A stretch of DNA of 64,000 bases from Rosa chinensis (lineage: Eukaryota; Streptophyta; Magnoliopsida; Rosales; Rosaceae), in NCBI RefSeq assembly GCF_002994745.2, contig NC_037093.1:34414384-34478383 (forward strand), in the 5' to 3' direction. How positions within the stretch are numbered: position 1 is the stretch's first letter; the number at the start of each line of letters is the position of its first letter. A program made the position numbers and the translations under genes. Shown here piece after piece: positions 1-11,061 of this stretch. The notes under the pieces are model-generated. The model was not told where the DNA came from, did no database searches, and worked only from the letters and a program-made list of their open reading frames with translations.

Positions 1-537
1 TTCACCACACATGCTCATTTCAAATTCACTTTCCATGACAGATTGGAATTCCTTGACAAGGTATTTAGATGTGGAGCCAAAAACAATGTCATCAACATAG
101 ACTTGGGCAATGATAATGTCATTTTTTACTTGTTTTACAAATAAAGTTTTATCAATTGACCCTCTAGTATAACCTTTTCCCACAAGATGAGCATAAAGCC
201 TCTCATACCAGGCTCGAGGAGCCTACTTTAGACCATACAAGGCTTTCGTAAGTCAATAAACATGGTTCAGGTTATGTGGATCTTTGAAACCTGGATATTG
301 TTCCACATAGACTTCTTCCTGCAAAACCCCATTCAGGAAAGCAGTTTTGACATCCATTTGAAACAGTTTGAATCTGAGATGACATGCTACAGACAAGAGT
401 AGTCTCACAGATTCTAATCTAGCAACAGGAGAAAAAGTTTCATCAAAATCAAGGCCTTCAACCTGAGAGTACCCTGAGCTACTAGCCTAGCTTTATTTCT
501 AATCACATTCCCTTTTTCATCACTTTTGTTTCTGAAA
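1..537 (-). pseudogene. Copia reverse transcriptase fragment, cut by the window edge
   Basis: The minus-strand translation shows the copia RT blocks, including a region reading QMDVKTAFLNGVLQEEVYVEQ-like and the catalytic YVDD box at 88-99. The YVDD residues are intact. The frame is interrupted by an in-frame TGA at 253-255 and a TAG at 223-225, on either side of the conserved ALYGLK block. No full-length polymerase can be made. RT would normally copy element RNA into DNA in the virus-like particle. The homology is certain and the lack of function is nearly so. Confidence 0.85.
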
Positions 538-538
538 T

Positions 539-1468
539 TCACTTAGTTCCTATGACATTGCAATTACTAGGTCGAGGTACTAAGTACCATACATCATTCC
601 TAGTGAATTGACTCAGCTCTTCCTGCATAGCGCTAATCCAGTGATCATCGACCAAAGCTTCTTTAATATTTTTTGGTTCAACTAAGGACACAAAACTAAA
701 ATGGGATATAACATTCATGCTCAGCAGATTTTCAGTGATAAAACACAGTAATGCATTTCCTTGACTTACCTCATTCAGACTCACCTGTGTAGCTGCTTGG
801 CTTCTAGTTTTGAGACCATCTGACAATTTTCCAATGACATCTTGGCTGGAATAATCCTTCTGGACTTGCTTGAACCCTTTTCTTATTACAGGAGCTGGCT
901 CAAAGATGCTGTTAACATGTTTTTCCTGTTCGTCAGTTTTTGACGTGTCTTTTGGGACTGAGCTTGAAGGAGAAGATGTATCTACATCAACATCCTCCTG
1001 TCTAATATAATGATCATCAATAGATACATTAATAGATTCCATAACAATTTTAGTTCTTTTGTTATAAACTCTATATGCTCGACTATTAACAGAGTATCCA
1101 AGTAAAATACCATCATCGCTTCTTGCATCAAATTTACCTAGTTGCTCTCGATCTCGCAAGATATAGCATGGACTTCCGAAAACACGAAAGTGCCCTATGT
1201 TAGGTTTCTTACCCTTCCACAGCTCATACGCTATTTGTTCAGTACCAGGTCTCAAGAAGACTCTGTTGATAGTGTAACATGCATTGCTAATTGCTTCAGC
1301 CCAGAAATTTGTGCTTATACCTGCAGAATGTATCATGACTCTTGCCATGTCCAGCAACACTCTATTCTTGCGTTTAACTACTCCATTTTGCTGTGGAGTT
1401 ATAGGAGCTGAAAACTCATGAGAAACACCTAACTCATGAAAGTAGTTAGCAAAAGCAGCATTTTTGAA
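539..1468 (-). pseudogene. Copia integrase C-terminal half and linker to RT
   Basis: The minus-strand frame carries the end of the integrase core (Q-Q-N-G-V-V followed by RKNR), the FWAEA and INRVFLRPGT blocks, and the LGYS and AYRVYNKRT blocks typical of SIRE-type integrases. A linker then leads into the N-terminal RT motif (MQEELSQFTRNDVWYLVPRP). The catalytic glutamate of the D,D,E triad is replaced by lysine at codon 1373-1375. A stop near 1469 separates this piece from the upstream integrase segment. It is non-functional as read. Confidence 0.85.
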
Positions 1469-2431
1469 TTAAGTGCCATTATCGGATCTTACTCTTATCA
1501 AGCACATATTTGTGGATTGTTTTTCAATTAACATCCTCTGATTTAATCCTTTGAAGGATTCGAAAGTTTGAGCTTTGTCTCTTAGAAAATTAACCCAAGT
1601 ATACCTGGAAAAATCATCGACTACAACTAGCATGTATTTCTTACCTCTAATGCTCTGTGTTTGAGCTGGTCCCATAAGTTCCATATGTAGCAGTTCCAAC
1701 ACTCTAGTGGTAGTTACAGAGTTTATTGCCTTATGGGGAGACTTGGTTTGCTTTCCAGTCTTGCATCCTCCGCATATCTTGTCAGTCTTACCACTCAGAC
1801 ATGGTAGACCCCTGACACATTGTTTGGTGGATAGTATGAGCAGATCTTGATAGTTCACATGTCCCAATCTTCTGTGCCATGTTCCAAAGGTCTCTTTAGC
1901 AGATCGTACAGAGAAGCAAGCCTGTGCATTCAGAGATTCATTAGCTTGATTGTGATAACAATTATCTAATGATCTCTTACCTCCCATAATGTTTTCACCC
2001 TTTTTATCAAGGACCACACATCTTTGCTTGTTGAACCAAACATCCTCATAATCATCAGCCAAGTGACTGATACTTATTAGATTAGTAGTCAAACCTTCAA
2101 CATACAAGACATTTTGGAGATTAGGAATTACTAGAGTATTGACAGTTCCTTGTGCAAGGATTTTAGCTTTCCTCTCATCACCGAAAGTGACTGAGCCCGT
2201 AGTGTATTCATCTTGAAATGAAGAAAACCAAGCCTTGTCACCAGTCATGTGTCTAGAGCAACCACTGTCCATATACCAGAAATCCTTTCGCTTGTCTGCC
2301 AAGGCAGTCAGTGCTACCAGACAGGTGGCTTCAATATGTGATGAAGGAATATCTGTACTTACACATGCCATGAGACAACTAGCATTAGTGGAGTCAGATG
2401 AATCAATGTGATTAGGAGAGCAATTGTTCAA
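1469..2431 (-). pseudogene. Copia protease, GAG-pre-integrase and integrase N-terminal segment
   Basis: The 320-residue open frame on the minus strand begins upstream of a retroviral-type aspartic protease signature (WYMDSGCSRHMTG). It continues through the GAG-pre-integrase zinc-binding motif (WHRRLGH with the later CxxC of ICGGCKTGKQ) into the integrase core. The second catalytic aspartate is present in VRSDNGT. The first, normally in HMDLMGP, reads HMELMGP, a D-to-E change at 1679-1681. With the E-to-K change downstream, two of three catalytic residues are altered. The frame ends in a stop just after SDNGT. Confidence 0.85.
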
Positions 2432-2443
2432 TTCCTTTCTAAT

Positions 2444-3244
2444 CTAGATTGGTTTATTTACAGTGTGCATGTTTGCCTTGGTAACCAAATCAGTCAGTTT
2501 ATTAATAAGGACTTTTTGTTCTTTGAGTTCATAATGCAATGATTCTACTGACAGCTTTTCTTCTCCAGATGAGGGCAATATAAGTCTCTCATTACACCTA
2601 GGTCTAATATGTCCCAATTTACCACAGTAGTGACATGTAGGAATAAAAGATCTAAAAGTAGAGTACCTGTTCTGACCAGTTGAAGTTTCCTGGTCCATCC
2701 TTACCTGAGTGACATTCTGAAGAGGTTTCGGTTCCTTGTCAACTTTTGTCTTGGGTCTTGTGGAAGTGTTCTTGATGACTTTAGTGACTGAATCACCTTT
2801 CTCCACTACTGGATTCGTTTCTCTCACAAAACATGTACTTTTGGAACCTTCTCCCGAATATCCAAGTCCAAATGTATCATGATGGGCTTTTCCTGAACTA
2901 AATAACTTTGACGCAGTTCCAAAACTTATCTCAAACTTTGTGAACTTCTCTTGAGTGGACTTCAGTTCTTCTTGCAATGATTCATTTTCAGTTAACAGGT
3001 TCAAGTTTAAAGCACGTTGTCCTTTTACCTCAAGTTCAAGCATCTTGATTTTATTCTTGAGCTTAACACATTCTTTCTTCCAAGTCTGAGAATCTTTGTC
3101 ACTTTGTGAGCTGTGTAATTCATCTGTAAGCTTGTTTTTTTCTTGTTCCCACATGATTTGAGAAGTCCTACACATGCGCTCCAACTTATCTTTCTCAGCC
3201 TTTAATGTCTCAACTTCATCTTCCAAGCTTGCATTTTTGAGCAA
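2444..3244 (-). pseudogene. Copia Gag C-terminal coiled coil and second zinc knuckle
   Basis: The minus-strand frame of 266 residues starts with a long charged, heptad-like stretch rich in K, E, L and S, predicted by eye as a coiled coil (about residues 1-110). A CCHC zinc knuckle follows (CHYCGKLGHIRPRC, about residues 205-218). This is the nucleocapsid part of a SIRE-type Gag, which binds element RNA during packaging. It is cut off from the N-terminal Gag by stops around 3300 and 3453. Confidence 0.75.
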
Positions 3245-3457
3245 CGTGGCTTTTGATGCTTTATAGAGTTGTTTGCAGCGGACAGTGGTCTCGTCATCTT
3301 AGAATCCTTCATCACTTTCAGAATCAAGTGAAAAAGATGACACGAACGCTACATTTTGAGTTTCATCATCACTCGATGTCGAGAGAAGAGATTTGTTATT
3401 GTTATTTCCATGCTTCCTGTTACCACAATCAGTAGAAATATGGACATAGCCACCACA

Positions 3458-4379
3458 TTAATAGCATTTAATTTTTCCAGAATTATTTCCTCTAAAATTT
3501 CCTTTCCCACTTTTAGCAGTGTTATCACTGCTACCACTACTGACAAAGTTTTTCTTGGGAGCGAGCCTTGAAATTTCGAGAAGAAGATTTGTTTCTAAGG
3601 AACTTTTTGAATTCTTTAGTCGAAGAGCAAGATCAAGTGGTTCATCTTCCTCTTCTGTCCCTTTTACGGCCTTGAAAGCTACACCTTTGGATTTTTTTTC
3701 TTCAGGTTTTAGCCTTAGTTCATACGTTATTTTGAGATTTCCAATCAGTTCATCCAGTGGATAGTCATCAATATCAAAAGAATCCTCAATACCAGTGACC
3801 TTAGAGTGAAACTTCTCAGGCAAGGCCCTGAGAATTTTCTTAACAACCTTATCTTCATCAAAAGGGGCACCTAGACTATGACATTGACTTGTAATTTTTA
3901 AAATTCTACCATGAAGGTCATCCACAGTTTCATCATCTCCCATAGTCATAGTTTCAAATTCATAAATCAGACCTTGTAGTTTTTGTGCACGTACCTTTTT
4001 GTTGCCTTCATATATATGTAGTCTGCAGCATATCCCAAGCTTGCTTTGCAGTGTCACAATGACTGATCCTTAGCTTTTCACGTTCAGAGAGAGCAATAAA
4101 GATGCTATTTTTTGCTTTGAAATCAGCTTGAAGATCACGTACTTCCTCATCAGTCCAATCCTTTCGTGGTTTAGGAAGGGATGCAGACGAACCTTCACCT
4201 TTAGCTGGAACTCTAGGTGTCTTCCAGCCATTTTCCACAATATTCCATACATTATCATCTTGAGCATACAAATATGATTTCATGTATATCTTCCATTGAG
4301 TATACTTTTCACATCCTCCATCAAACCACGGAGGACTATTAACAGATCCACCAGCAGCTCTATCTCGAGATTGTTCCAT
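3458..4379 (-). pseudogene. Copia Gag N-terminal region, frameshifted
   Basis: Two overlapping minus-strand frames make up the Gag head. The first starts at ATG 4377-4379 (MEQSRDRAAGG) and carries the W-x-x-x-M pattern (QWKIYMKSYL) and the AKQAWDML motif. The second picks up in another frame at about 4040 and carries the UBN2-type segment (ETVDDLHGRILKI, KILRALPEKF). The first CCHC knuckle (KCY-stop-CGGY) is broken by a TAA just downstream at about 3456. A frameshift plus a stop make this a pseudogene. Confidence 0.8.
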
Positions 4380-4410
4380 TGTCCCTACGATCTACTAGAA
4401 AAATCTAGAA

Positions 4411-4426
4411 CCCGCTCTGATGCCAA
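4411..4426 (-). promoter_or_regulatory. Primer binding site of the SIRE-like element
   Basis: Directly inside the 5' LTR edge, the minus strand reads TTGGCATCAGAGCGGG, close to the initiator-methionine tRNA complement (TGGTATCAGAGC) that most plant LTR elements use. It fixes the inner LTR border at about 4428. Confidence 0.75.
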
Positions 4427-5532
4427 TTGTAAATACTAGATAGAACAAAATGATTAAGAAAACTACTTTGCATCACTACTAGAATTTTGTTTATAGACAT
4501 CAGTCTAGAACCGATGTTAAACTAATTTTCGACCGATGTCTTAGTGGGTGTAGTGAAAGATATAGACATCAGTATAAGCGCGTTTTTAACCGATGTCCCA
4601 GACAACAATCAACATCGATTCTAAAAAACAAATCGATGTATAATCGTTATAATCATCATATTTTTGTATGTTAGGTATGTCTAATTCTTCATATTTTCAC
4701 ATTTTATGCTTAATAAAGTATATGTCGAACAATACTTACGTGAATATTTGCATCGATTTCTATTCTAGAAGCGATGTCTAGTACACTTGTAGACATCAGT
4801 TCCCATGAGTATTGTTTGTTCGTGGCCATTTTTACATGTAGCTTGGCACATTATTTTCTTAGGAACGATGTCTGTATCTTTAGGCGTCATCGGTTTTTGT
4901 TTTAAGAATTGATGTTTCATTTAACACAGCACATCATTTTCATTTAAGCAAAACAATGTTCAATGGTTTTATGTACATCGCTTGCTTTTTCTAGAACCGA
5001 TGTGTTGTTTCATTGTAGACATCGCTTTTGTTTTGTAAAATCGATGTGCACTGGTTTTGAGTACATCAGTTCTGCGAACACAACTCGATACATTAATAAT
5101 CATAAGACATCGATTTTCATTTTGATATTGATTTCTAATCTCTCAAGTGACTTCGTTTTCCTTGGCATTACTGTTTTGTTATGCTTTTATATACTTCACT
5201 TCATTTTGACAAGCGTGATGAGCTAAGTTTGCATCTAGCTGCTGCTGGAAAAAGAAATGCATTTCATAATTATCCAAAAATTGGGGCTTTCCATTAATTT
5301 TCTTTCCAAATTCATGATTGAACATATGTCACAAAAGAAAACCCCAAAACCTACAAAGGATAGCCTAGAAACATATGAGCAACAATCTACAAAATTTCTA
5401 CACCAAACTTTGCTTCAAAGCAAAAAGTAGCCTTGCTCAAAATTCATCTTGGTAGTCAAGTGCAAGAGAAATATGTATTAAGCTAAAGGTTCACATGAAG
5501 TGAAGTTAACAGCGGTAACCAGACCAATGTGA

Positions 5533-5628
5533 CTAGATCAGCTTATCAGGCTTGCCCATCCATTTCACTTCACACCCTAGCTCTTCATATTTGGCAGCCA
5601 AATATTTCACAACTTGTAATCCAAGGCC
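5533..5628 (-). pseudogene. Captured exon of a HAD-superfamily (class IIA-like) hydrolase
   Basis: After a good acceptor (CTCTTGCAG), the minus strand encodes 31 residues ending in a TAG: GLGLQVVKYLAAKYEELG, then CEVKWMGKPDKLI. The phrase GGEVKWMGKPDK-I-Y is characteristic of plant HAD-like hydrolases of the NagD-related group (Arabidopsis At5g10460-like). In that family a tyrosine follows KII, so the TAG is probably a mutated TAY codon. This is the last recognisable exon in the CACTA cargo. The family assignment rests on memory of the motif, not on an alignment. Confidence 0.55.
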
Positions 5629-6051
5629 CTGCAAGAGAATGACAAAGTCAGTTTCACAGTGCAACATAAACCTAATGACAGTGATTTCTAGTATTACTAA
5701 ACTCAATAAAAAGAAATACCGACATGACTGAGCTTAAAAGGTACTAAAAAGGCAATGAATCTCAATACTAATATAACTGGACTTTACCAAATGTAAACAC
5801 ACATAAATTAATGGCAAGAAAATTATAGATCCACCTATACTGAATGGCAAAAGACCTGCACAAAAGAGTTCAGTTAGCCCCAGCTTTTGGTAATTTGTAT
5901 GGTTACGTTCACAAACAAATCAAAAGCATTTTGTGAACTAAATGTTTCCGGGGGAGTTGACAAAGTACCAATTCAAAAAAAGAAAAAAGAAAAGAAAAGC
6001 ACAACCAGTGCAAAGAAACTAAAAGAAATAAACAGGGGACTCACCCTCGAT

Positions 6052-6119
6052 TTAAAACTCAGAACTATGGCATTTCCTGACACTACAGCTGCTGTCCTTG
6101 TTTGGAGCCTGCAAAGCAA
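6052..6119 (-). other. Possible captured exon, unrecognised
   Basis: On the minus strand a TTTGCAG acceptor-like site precedes a short open stretch (TRTAAVVSGNAIVLSFKSR in one frame) that ends at a GTGAGT donor-like site. It lies between the HAD and WD40 fragments in the same orientation, so it may be another captured exon. I do not recognise the protein. Surrounding sequence (about 5640-7310) otherwise looks intron-like and holds no convincing gene. Confidence 0.3.
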
Positions 6120-7319
6120 ACAAGTTTGTCAAGATTAAATACAACTGGGTAGCAGCCAACTCCAAGATAAACATACGGTCTAAAAGAATGACAAATACAT
6201 TTCTTGGGTGCAATGTGTCATGATGCAAATGAAATGCAGAACCAAAAAAGAAGTTGAAAGTCACACCATCTTGAAACTTTAATCAAGTGCATAAAGAAAT
6301 TTGACACACCATCTGACAAAGGGTGTGTTGAAGTGTAGCATCATCCAAGGCATATATTGAAAAGCCAATTTAAATTTATTCCAAAGGATGCAACAAGTTC
6401 TGAACCAATTTTGTTGCAAGAAATTTCACACCAGACAAATTGAGCAAGCATACCTAGAACCAAAGCAAAACCCACAAGAGTCAAGAAATGATAATTGAGC
6501 CATTCAAAGAGCACCCAAACAAAAGTTGCAGTAGTTAAAACACTAGCTGATATCTTTTGGTTCCTCCAAAACAACATGTCAACATTTCAATATCAAAATA
6601 GACTTTCCAAAAGAACAAAAAGTATAAAATTAGTGTCCCACACAAAGTCTCTTTTCCTTAAACAAAATGGAGCCCAAGCAACCTCCAGATTAATCACATA
6701 TGTAGATCCAAAGCATACCTTGATTAGCTTCACTTATCTTCTCTCTTTGAGCTGCATAAAAACAAATGCATAGATCAGAGAGTAGTTTAATAGTTTATCT
6801 CCAGACGAAAAAGAATGCAGCAACAAACGCACAACTTCCAGAGACGGTAACATAGAGAATTTGTCTTCATATAATATTCAAAAATGCTGTTCATTAACAG
6901 CAATCACAAGCATGCTTTCCAGAATTTCATCACAGGACATAAATATTTAGGAACTTTATGCCCACTGAGCATAATAGCAAACAAGTGACAACAACAAACA
7001 AGGGCAAGTACTTGTTGTCATTCAATGAGAGAAGCCTCAAGGATTCTGAATGACTGAAACATGTAAGTAAGTGTATCAAAAATTTCAAATAGACCACACA
7101 AGTAACAGAATGAAACCTCAAATGCAAGAATACCATCCTAACCATTTTTCGACGAGTATATAACCGTGGTAGGATGGAAGTAAAGCAAACCAAATCAACC
7201 CCATACTTTTTGCTGTTAATGGTCTTCAAGCATCTGTTAAATACAAATAAAAGAGTAAACCTTAAATCCTAAACAAGTCTACATTTTTCAAATCAACAAA
7301 AAAAGGGCTTATACCTTAC

Positions 7320-7592
7320 GCTGCAGTGGAGACATCATATAAGGAAATAGACTCATCATCACTAGCAGTCACTACATAACTCAAAGCCTTGAGAAAATCC
7401 AACGAACTGATTCTACCATTCTGTAAAAAAACAATTACTTTTTCAAGTTCAAATTCACCAAGTTAAAAAGATTAGGGTTTTGATTCAATTGAGCTAAAAG
7501 CAATCAGAAACAAAGAGAGACAGAGCCATTACGTAGTCCCTGAAAGCCAGCCCTACTTCCATGCTTTGGAGAATCTCCTCCGTCAGGTTCAA
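7320..7592 (-). pseudogene. Captured first two exons of an APRF1/S2L-like WD40 gene
   Basis: Two exon pieces lie on the minus strand. The first (about 7592-7533) reads LTEEILQSMEVGLAFRDY and ends at a GT donor. The second (7420-7320) follows an ACAG acceptor and reads NGRISSLDF and then VVTASDDESISLYDV. Together they match the N-terminus of plant WDR82/Swd2 homologues (APRF1/S2L, a COMPASS H3K4-methyltransferase subunit), including the first WD repeat. A frame break lies after STAA, and the remaining WD repeats are absent. The intron between the exons is kept, so capture was from genomic DNA rather than a retrocopy. Confidence 0.75.
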
Positions 7593-8237
7593 AGAGACCT
7601 TATCTTCTCTTTCCGGTCCACCATTTTGCGGCCAGAATTGAAAAATCAAATGCCTAATTCTCTATTAATTGAGATCAAATCCGAAGACGAAAGCTTTGAA
7701 ATTTCGATTACCTGCAATTTGGGGAATGCTTGGCATCGCTTATTGCTCCATGTCTCCAAAGCAAAGAGACTTGAGTAAACCCAGTCAATTCAAATCAAAC
7801 AAAGAACAATATTAGTGTCGCTAACAATCACAAACAAGTGAATTCTTAGATCTTGAACAAAATCTTTAAGAGACTCTAAAAAGAAATAAAAATCAAAAGA
7901 GACGGAAAGAGAGCAGGAAATAAGCGGAATCTGCAAACCCAGAAACAAAGAACAAAGTGTGGAGGCCAGTTGGACCAATTGGGGTTCCACTAATTAGATC
8001 CAATTCCTAACGAGTAATCACATAGTTCTTTTAGCATTAAAAAAAAAAGTTCCCAAAGAAAAAACCCCAATCTAAAGAGGCATTCCATTTCCAGATGGAG
8101 CCTTAATCACACAAACACAATAACCTAACTATTTAGTAAATTTCAGTGCTATGCGCCATAAGAATTGTAAAAATTTATTACCAAATTACTTTCGATTCTC
8201 AATTTCAAAGCAAACCAGCAAAGCTTAAGTAAAATAC

Positions 8238-8489
8238 CAGTAAATTTGAAGGCCAAGTCAGAAATGCAAGCCACCACGGAGTCCGATATCTCCATACCGC
8301 TTTTCTTCGCTTCTTGGAGAACTAGAATTGAAAACTGAGGGAAAAAAAAAACCAGAAACGAAATCAAAAGCCGTCGAATTAGTGAGTGTGAAGATTTTTA
8401 GTACCTTCGGCATCGGCGATAGAGATGGTGGAGAGTCTGAATCGATCTCTGAGAACCTCGCTCACTGAATCGTCTTCTTCTCTCTCCAT
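8238..8489 (-). pseudogene. Captured first two exons of MHF1 (CENP-S-like histone-fold protein)
   Basis: Exon 1 (8489-8405) starts MEREEDDSVSEV and contains LRDRFRLSTISIADAE. Exon 2 (8309-8238) reads AKKSGMEISDSVV, then ACISDLAFKFT. Both have canonical GT/AG borders on the minus strand. This is the start of the MHF1/CENP-S histone fold, a DNA-repair and recombination cofactor of FANCM. The remainder of the histone fold (EQLAKDLE onward in the family) is missing. The fragment lies directly downstream of the DUF2828 fragment and upstream of the WD40 fragment, all in one orientation. Confidence 0.8.
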
Positions 8490-8878
8490 TTTCCTCTCTT
8501 TCTTCTGATTCTCTTCTTCTCGGAGCTCGACCCGGTTTCGCCGTCGGATCTGGATTCCCGTCGCTTCCTGCCTCCGGCGCATTTCCTCTCCCGCCATTTC
8601 GCCTTCTGTTTCTTCCTCACGTCCTCTCCCTCTAGAAGCCGGTACACAATCTCCCGCAGGTCCTTGAAGTAATCAAACTCGGAGAAGGATGCGAGGTTGC
8701 AAGCGAGTTTTGGGGTGGTGCTTGTGGAGCCAAAACGCCGCCATATGGAAGCCTTCCTTGTCGGACTTTCCAGTTCCAGGCCTTGGGATTTGGATTCGGG
8801 TTCGGCTGGCGGCAGAGCGGTGGTGGTGGGTAAGGGTTTGTGGAGCTCCGGAGGACCGAGAAGACTGGGAGGAGCCAT
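8462..8878 (-). pseudogene. Captured, internally deleted DUF2828 gene fragment fused into MHF1 sequence
   Basis: The 138-residue minus-strand frame starts at ATG 8876-8878. Residues 1-12 (MAPPSLLGPPEL) match the N-terminus of plant DUF2828 proteins. About residues 42-100 contain TPKLACNLASFSEFDYFKDL, then IVYRLLEGEDVRKKQK, which is the downstream DUF2828 core (HPKTLACNVASFxxFGYFKDLPEILYRLLEG in the family). The several hundred residues normally between them are gone. The last 25 or so residues are an out-of-frame reading through the MHF1 first exon. DUF2828 proteins have no established biochemical role. Being an open frame from an original start codon, it could still be translated if the element is transcribed. 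Confidence 0.7.
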
Positions 8879-10193
8879 GGCTCGATTTGTGTGAGTTAGC
8901 TAGCTGTGAAACTAGAGAGGGAGAGAGGACGTAGATGACCGTAATAATGGCGGTGAGTTCGAGTGAGCTTAGGGTCCAGAATGGAGGTCGAGTTTAGGAG
9001 GAGCTCCAGTTTAGGGTGAGTTCAGAGTGAAGGAGTTGAGCGAGACTATGATTAGGGTTTTCTGTTTCAGTTTTGGGGTCGGGCACAATTTTTTTTCGAA
9101 GTGTGAAAGTTTTAAGTTTTAGTACCTGCTCCTTCATTTCACTTAAAAGACTTAGCGCTTTTTGCAAAAATAGGTTCCCGCAAATTTTCAAACAAAACTT
9201 TTAACACCGGTCATTTTAAGAACCGATGTTAATGATATACATTTAAATCGGTATTTTCGTAAAACGATGTTAGATTACTTTTTTACATCGTGTGCAAGTA
9301 TGACCGATTTAAAACATGCGATGTCTATTAACAGATTTCTAGTAGTGCGCAATTGTAATATGAACTTTCAAGTCAACACCAAGATTGCTAATGCAGTATA
9401 AACCTTTCTACTGAGGAAACTTCACTGCGTGGCTTTTAACGTAGACAACACGAAAAAATCAATCCACTATGAATCAACTGAGTTCACAGTATACAAGTAG
9501 TGTTGTTCACAACAATCACTTTCACTTAGCAAATAGCTAACTTGTTTTACAACTGTTCTAACTCCTAACTCAATTATCACCCTATTCAAATGAGTCAATC
9601 TTCCATTCTTCCTTACACTCAACGTCTCACTGATCTTGAGAATAAACTATGCTAGTGACAGAGTATGCAAGGAAAAGAAACATATAACATGTAAAGAGAG
9701 TTTTTCAGAAAATGATTTGAGTGAACATATGCAGTACTAATACGACAAGTTTTGATGCACAAAAACTCTGCATGATAAAATCAGTTCTGAAACATTTTAT
9801 AGAGGAGCAAGACTCCCCCTCAATCAAATCTCTTTTTTCATATCAATCAAGATAAACAAAGAAAGCTTTTAAAACTAATTTCGATAAAAACTAAATACTT
9901 TCTAACTGTTTGCAAATCTAATCAATATTTGATATGCATTTCAAAAACCTTTTAATGCAGATAAGTATCTCAAATCAACTTAACCGATATGCAAATCAAT
10001 TTAAATCATGTAAAATGATATGAGATGAATCCCACCTTTAACCCAAGATCAGTGATAGTGATTCTCCTTGATTTTCTCTTCATGTTTTCCACGTCTCTTT
10101 ATTTGCCTTGAACCACCGGGATAGTTGGAAAAGTCTTCTCCTATTCTTTTGCAGCCTCCGATCTCCTAGTAGCCTTGGGAAAGTAGGTGTTGA

Positions 10194-10892
10194 ATGGTAA
10201 TAGCCCAATATACTTACAATAACCTAGTGATGAACTATATCTCTTTAGTTTCTTTTTCTATTCTTGTTAATGGCTCTTCTGTAGGACGGTTCAAACCAAC
10301 TCAAGGCATTAGACAAGGAGACCCTATCTCTCACTATATTTTTATTCTTGCTATGGAACCTTTTATCAAACAGCTAAATAATCTGGCTAGCAACCACAAG
10401 TCTCAGGTAGGCTTATTGTCTTCCGCACTCAGATTTAGAATTTCTAACCTTATGGTTGCAGATGACTATCTTATTTTTTCTAACCTTATTTTTGTAGATG
10501 ACTGTTGGATTTAGAATTTCTATTGTAAATATTATTTCTCGATATTCTGCTGCCTCTGGACAAAAATTAAATTATCACAAATTGTCCTTATACTTTTCCC
10601 CCAAGGTAAGTGTCATTCTAAAACTAGACATTGTTAATATTCTCCAAATTTAACAAAAATCCACTATTGAAAAATATCTTGGCATTCACAATGTGATCTT
10701 TTGGAAGGACCCTATATTAATGCTAAAGAACTTCTCCTGAAAATCTCCAACAGATTAGTTGGCTGGAAAAAAGGCTCCCTTTCAAGAGCGGGTAGACTTA
10801 CTCTTATTAAGGCTAACCTTGCTGGTATGCCTAATCATGTGATGACCTGTTTTAGGTGTCCAAAGAAAGTAACCAATGAAATTGACAAATAA
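10194..10892 (+). pseudogene. LINE reverse transcriptase fragment
   Basis: Plus-strand frames carry FSILVNGSSVGRF, GIRQGDPIS and the polymerase active-site region, where LMVADDYLIF contains the ADD box of LINE RTs. Further on are LVGWKKGSLSRAGRLTLIK and a thumb-like segment. Several stops and frame changes (for example at 10512-10514 and 10890-10892) break the frame. It would have carried out target-primed reverse transcription. Confidence 0.8.
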
Positions 10893-11061
10893 GCCAAATC
10901 CTTTTGTGGGGATCCGACATGAAATGTCCTCCTGTTGCTTGGGATCAAGTTTGCAGGCCTAAAGCTATAGCTGGCTTAGGTGTGAGACCAGCTACGTTTT
11001 TTTTAACAATGTAGCTCTTGGAAAATTAGCCTGAAAAAATTATCAATGATCATGACAACAG

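Larger units (their letters stand above)
4474..9347. mobile_element. Non-autonomous CACTA (En/Spm) transposon carrying host gene fragments
   Basis: The termini are inverted copies starting CACTACTAGAA (left) and ending TTCTAGTAGTG (right), the standard CACTA ends. The subterminal regions (4500-5110 and 9215-9325) hold about 18 copies, in both orientations, of a motif close to ACCGATGT, as expected for transposase-binding repeats. No transposase frame is present in the 4.87 kb. The interior holds exon fragments of several host genes, all on the minus strand. A 3-bp target duplication is not clean: CAT on the left, CGC on the right. It sits inside the 5' LTR of a copia element. Confidence 0.9.
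1..10152 (-). mobile_element. Decayed SIRE-like Ty1/copia retrotransposon, nested host of a CACTA element
   Basis: The domain order on the minus strand is 5' LTR, PBS, Gag with two zinc knuckles, protease, integrase, reverse transcriptase, which is the Ty1/copia order. The long coiled-coil Gag and the integrase wording are SIRE/Maximus-like. The element runs off the left edge of the window within the RT, so RNase H and the 3' LTR are not seen. Every domain is broken by stops or frameshifts. The 5' LTR is split by a DNA transposon at 4474-9347. The outer LTR edge near 10152 is approximate, because no partner LTR is available for comparison. Confidence 0.85.
4428..10152 (-). repeat. 5' LTR of the SIRE-like element, split by the CACTA insertion
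   Basis: The LTR begins at TGTAAATAC on the plus strand (ending in ACA on the minus strand, next to the PBS). It is interrupted after 4473 by the CACTA element and resumes at 9348. It is AT-rich and non-coding. The outer end is placed near 10152, just before LINE sequence begins, but this edge is inferred and could be off by tens of bases. Confidence 0.5.

Noticed and set aside
8689..8934. Plus-strand frames opposite the DUF2828 fragment
   Set aside because: They are antisense shadows of the GC-rich captured exon and have no family motifs.
4470..9351. GCA as the CACTA 3-bp target duplication
   Set aside because: GCA occurs on both sides but is separated from the CACTA ends by one base on each side (T on the left, C on the right), so the duplication cannot be claimed.
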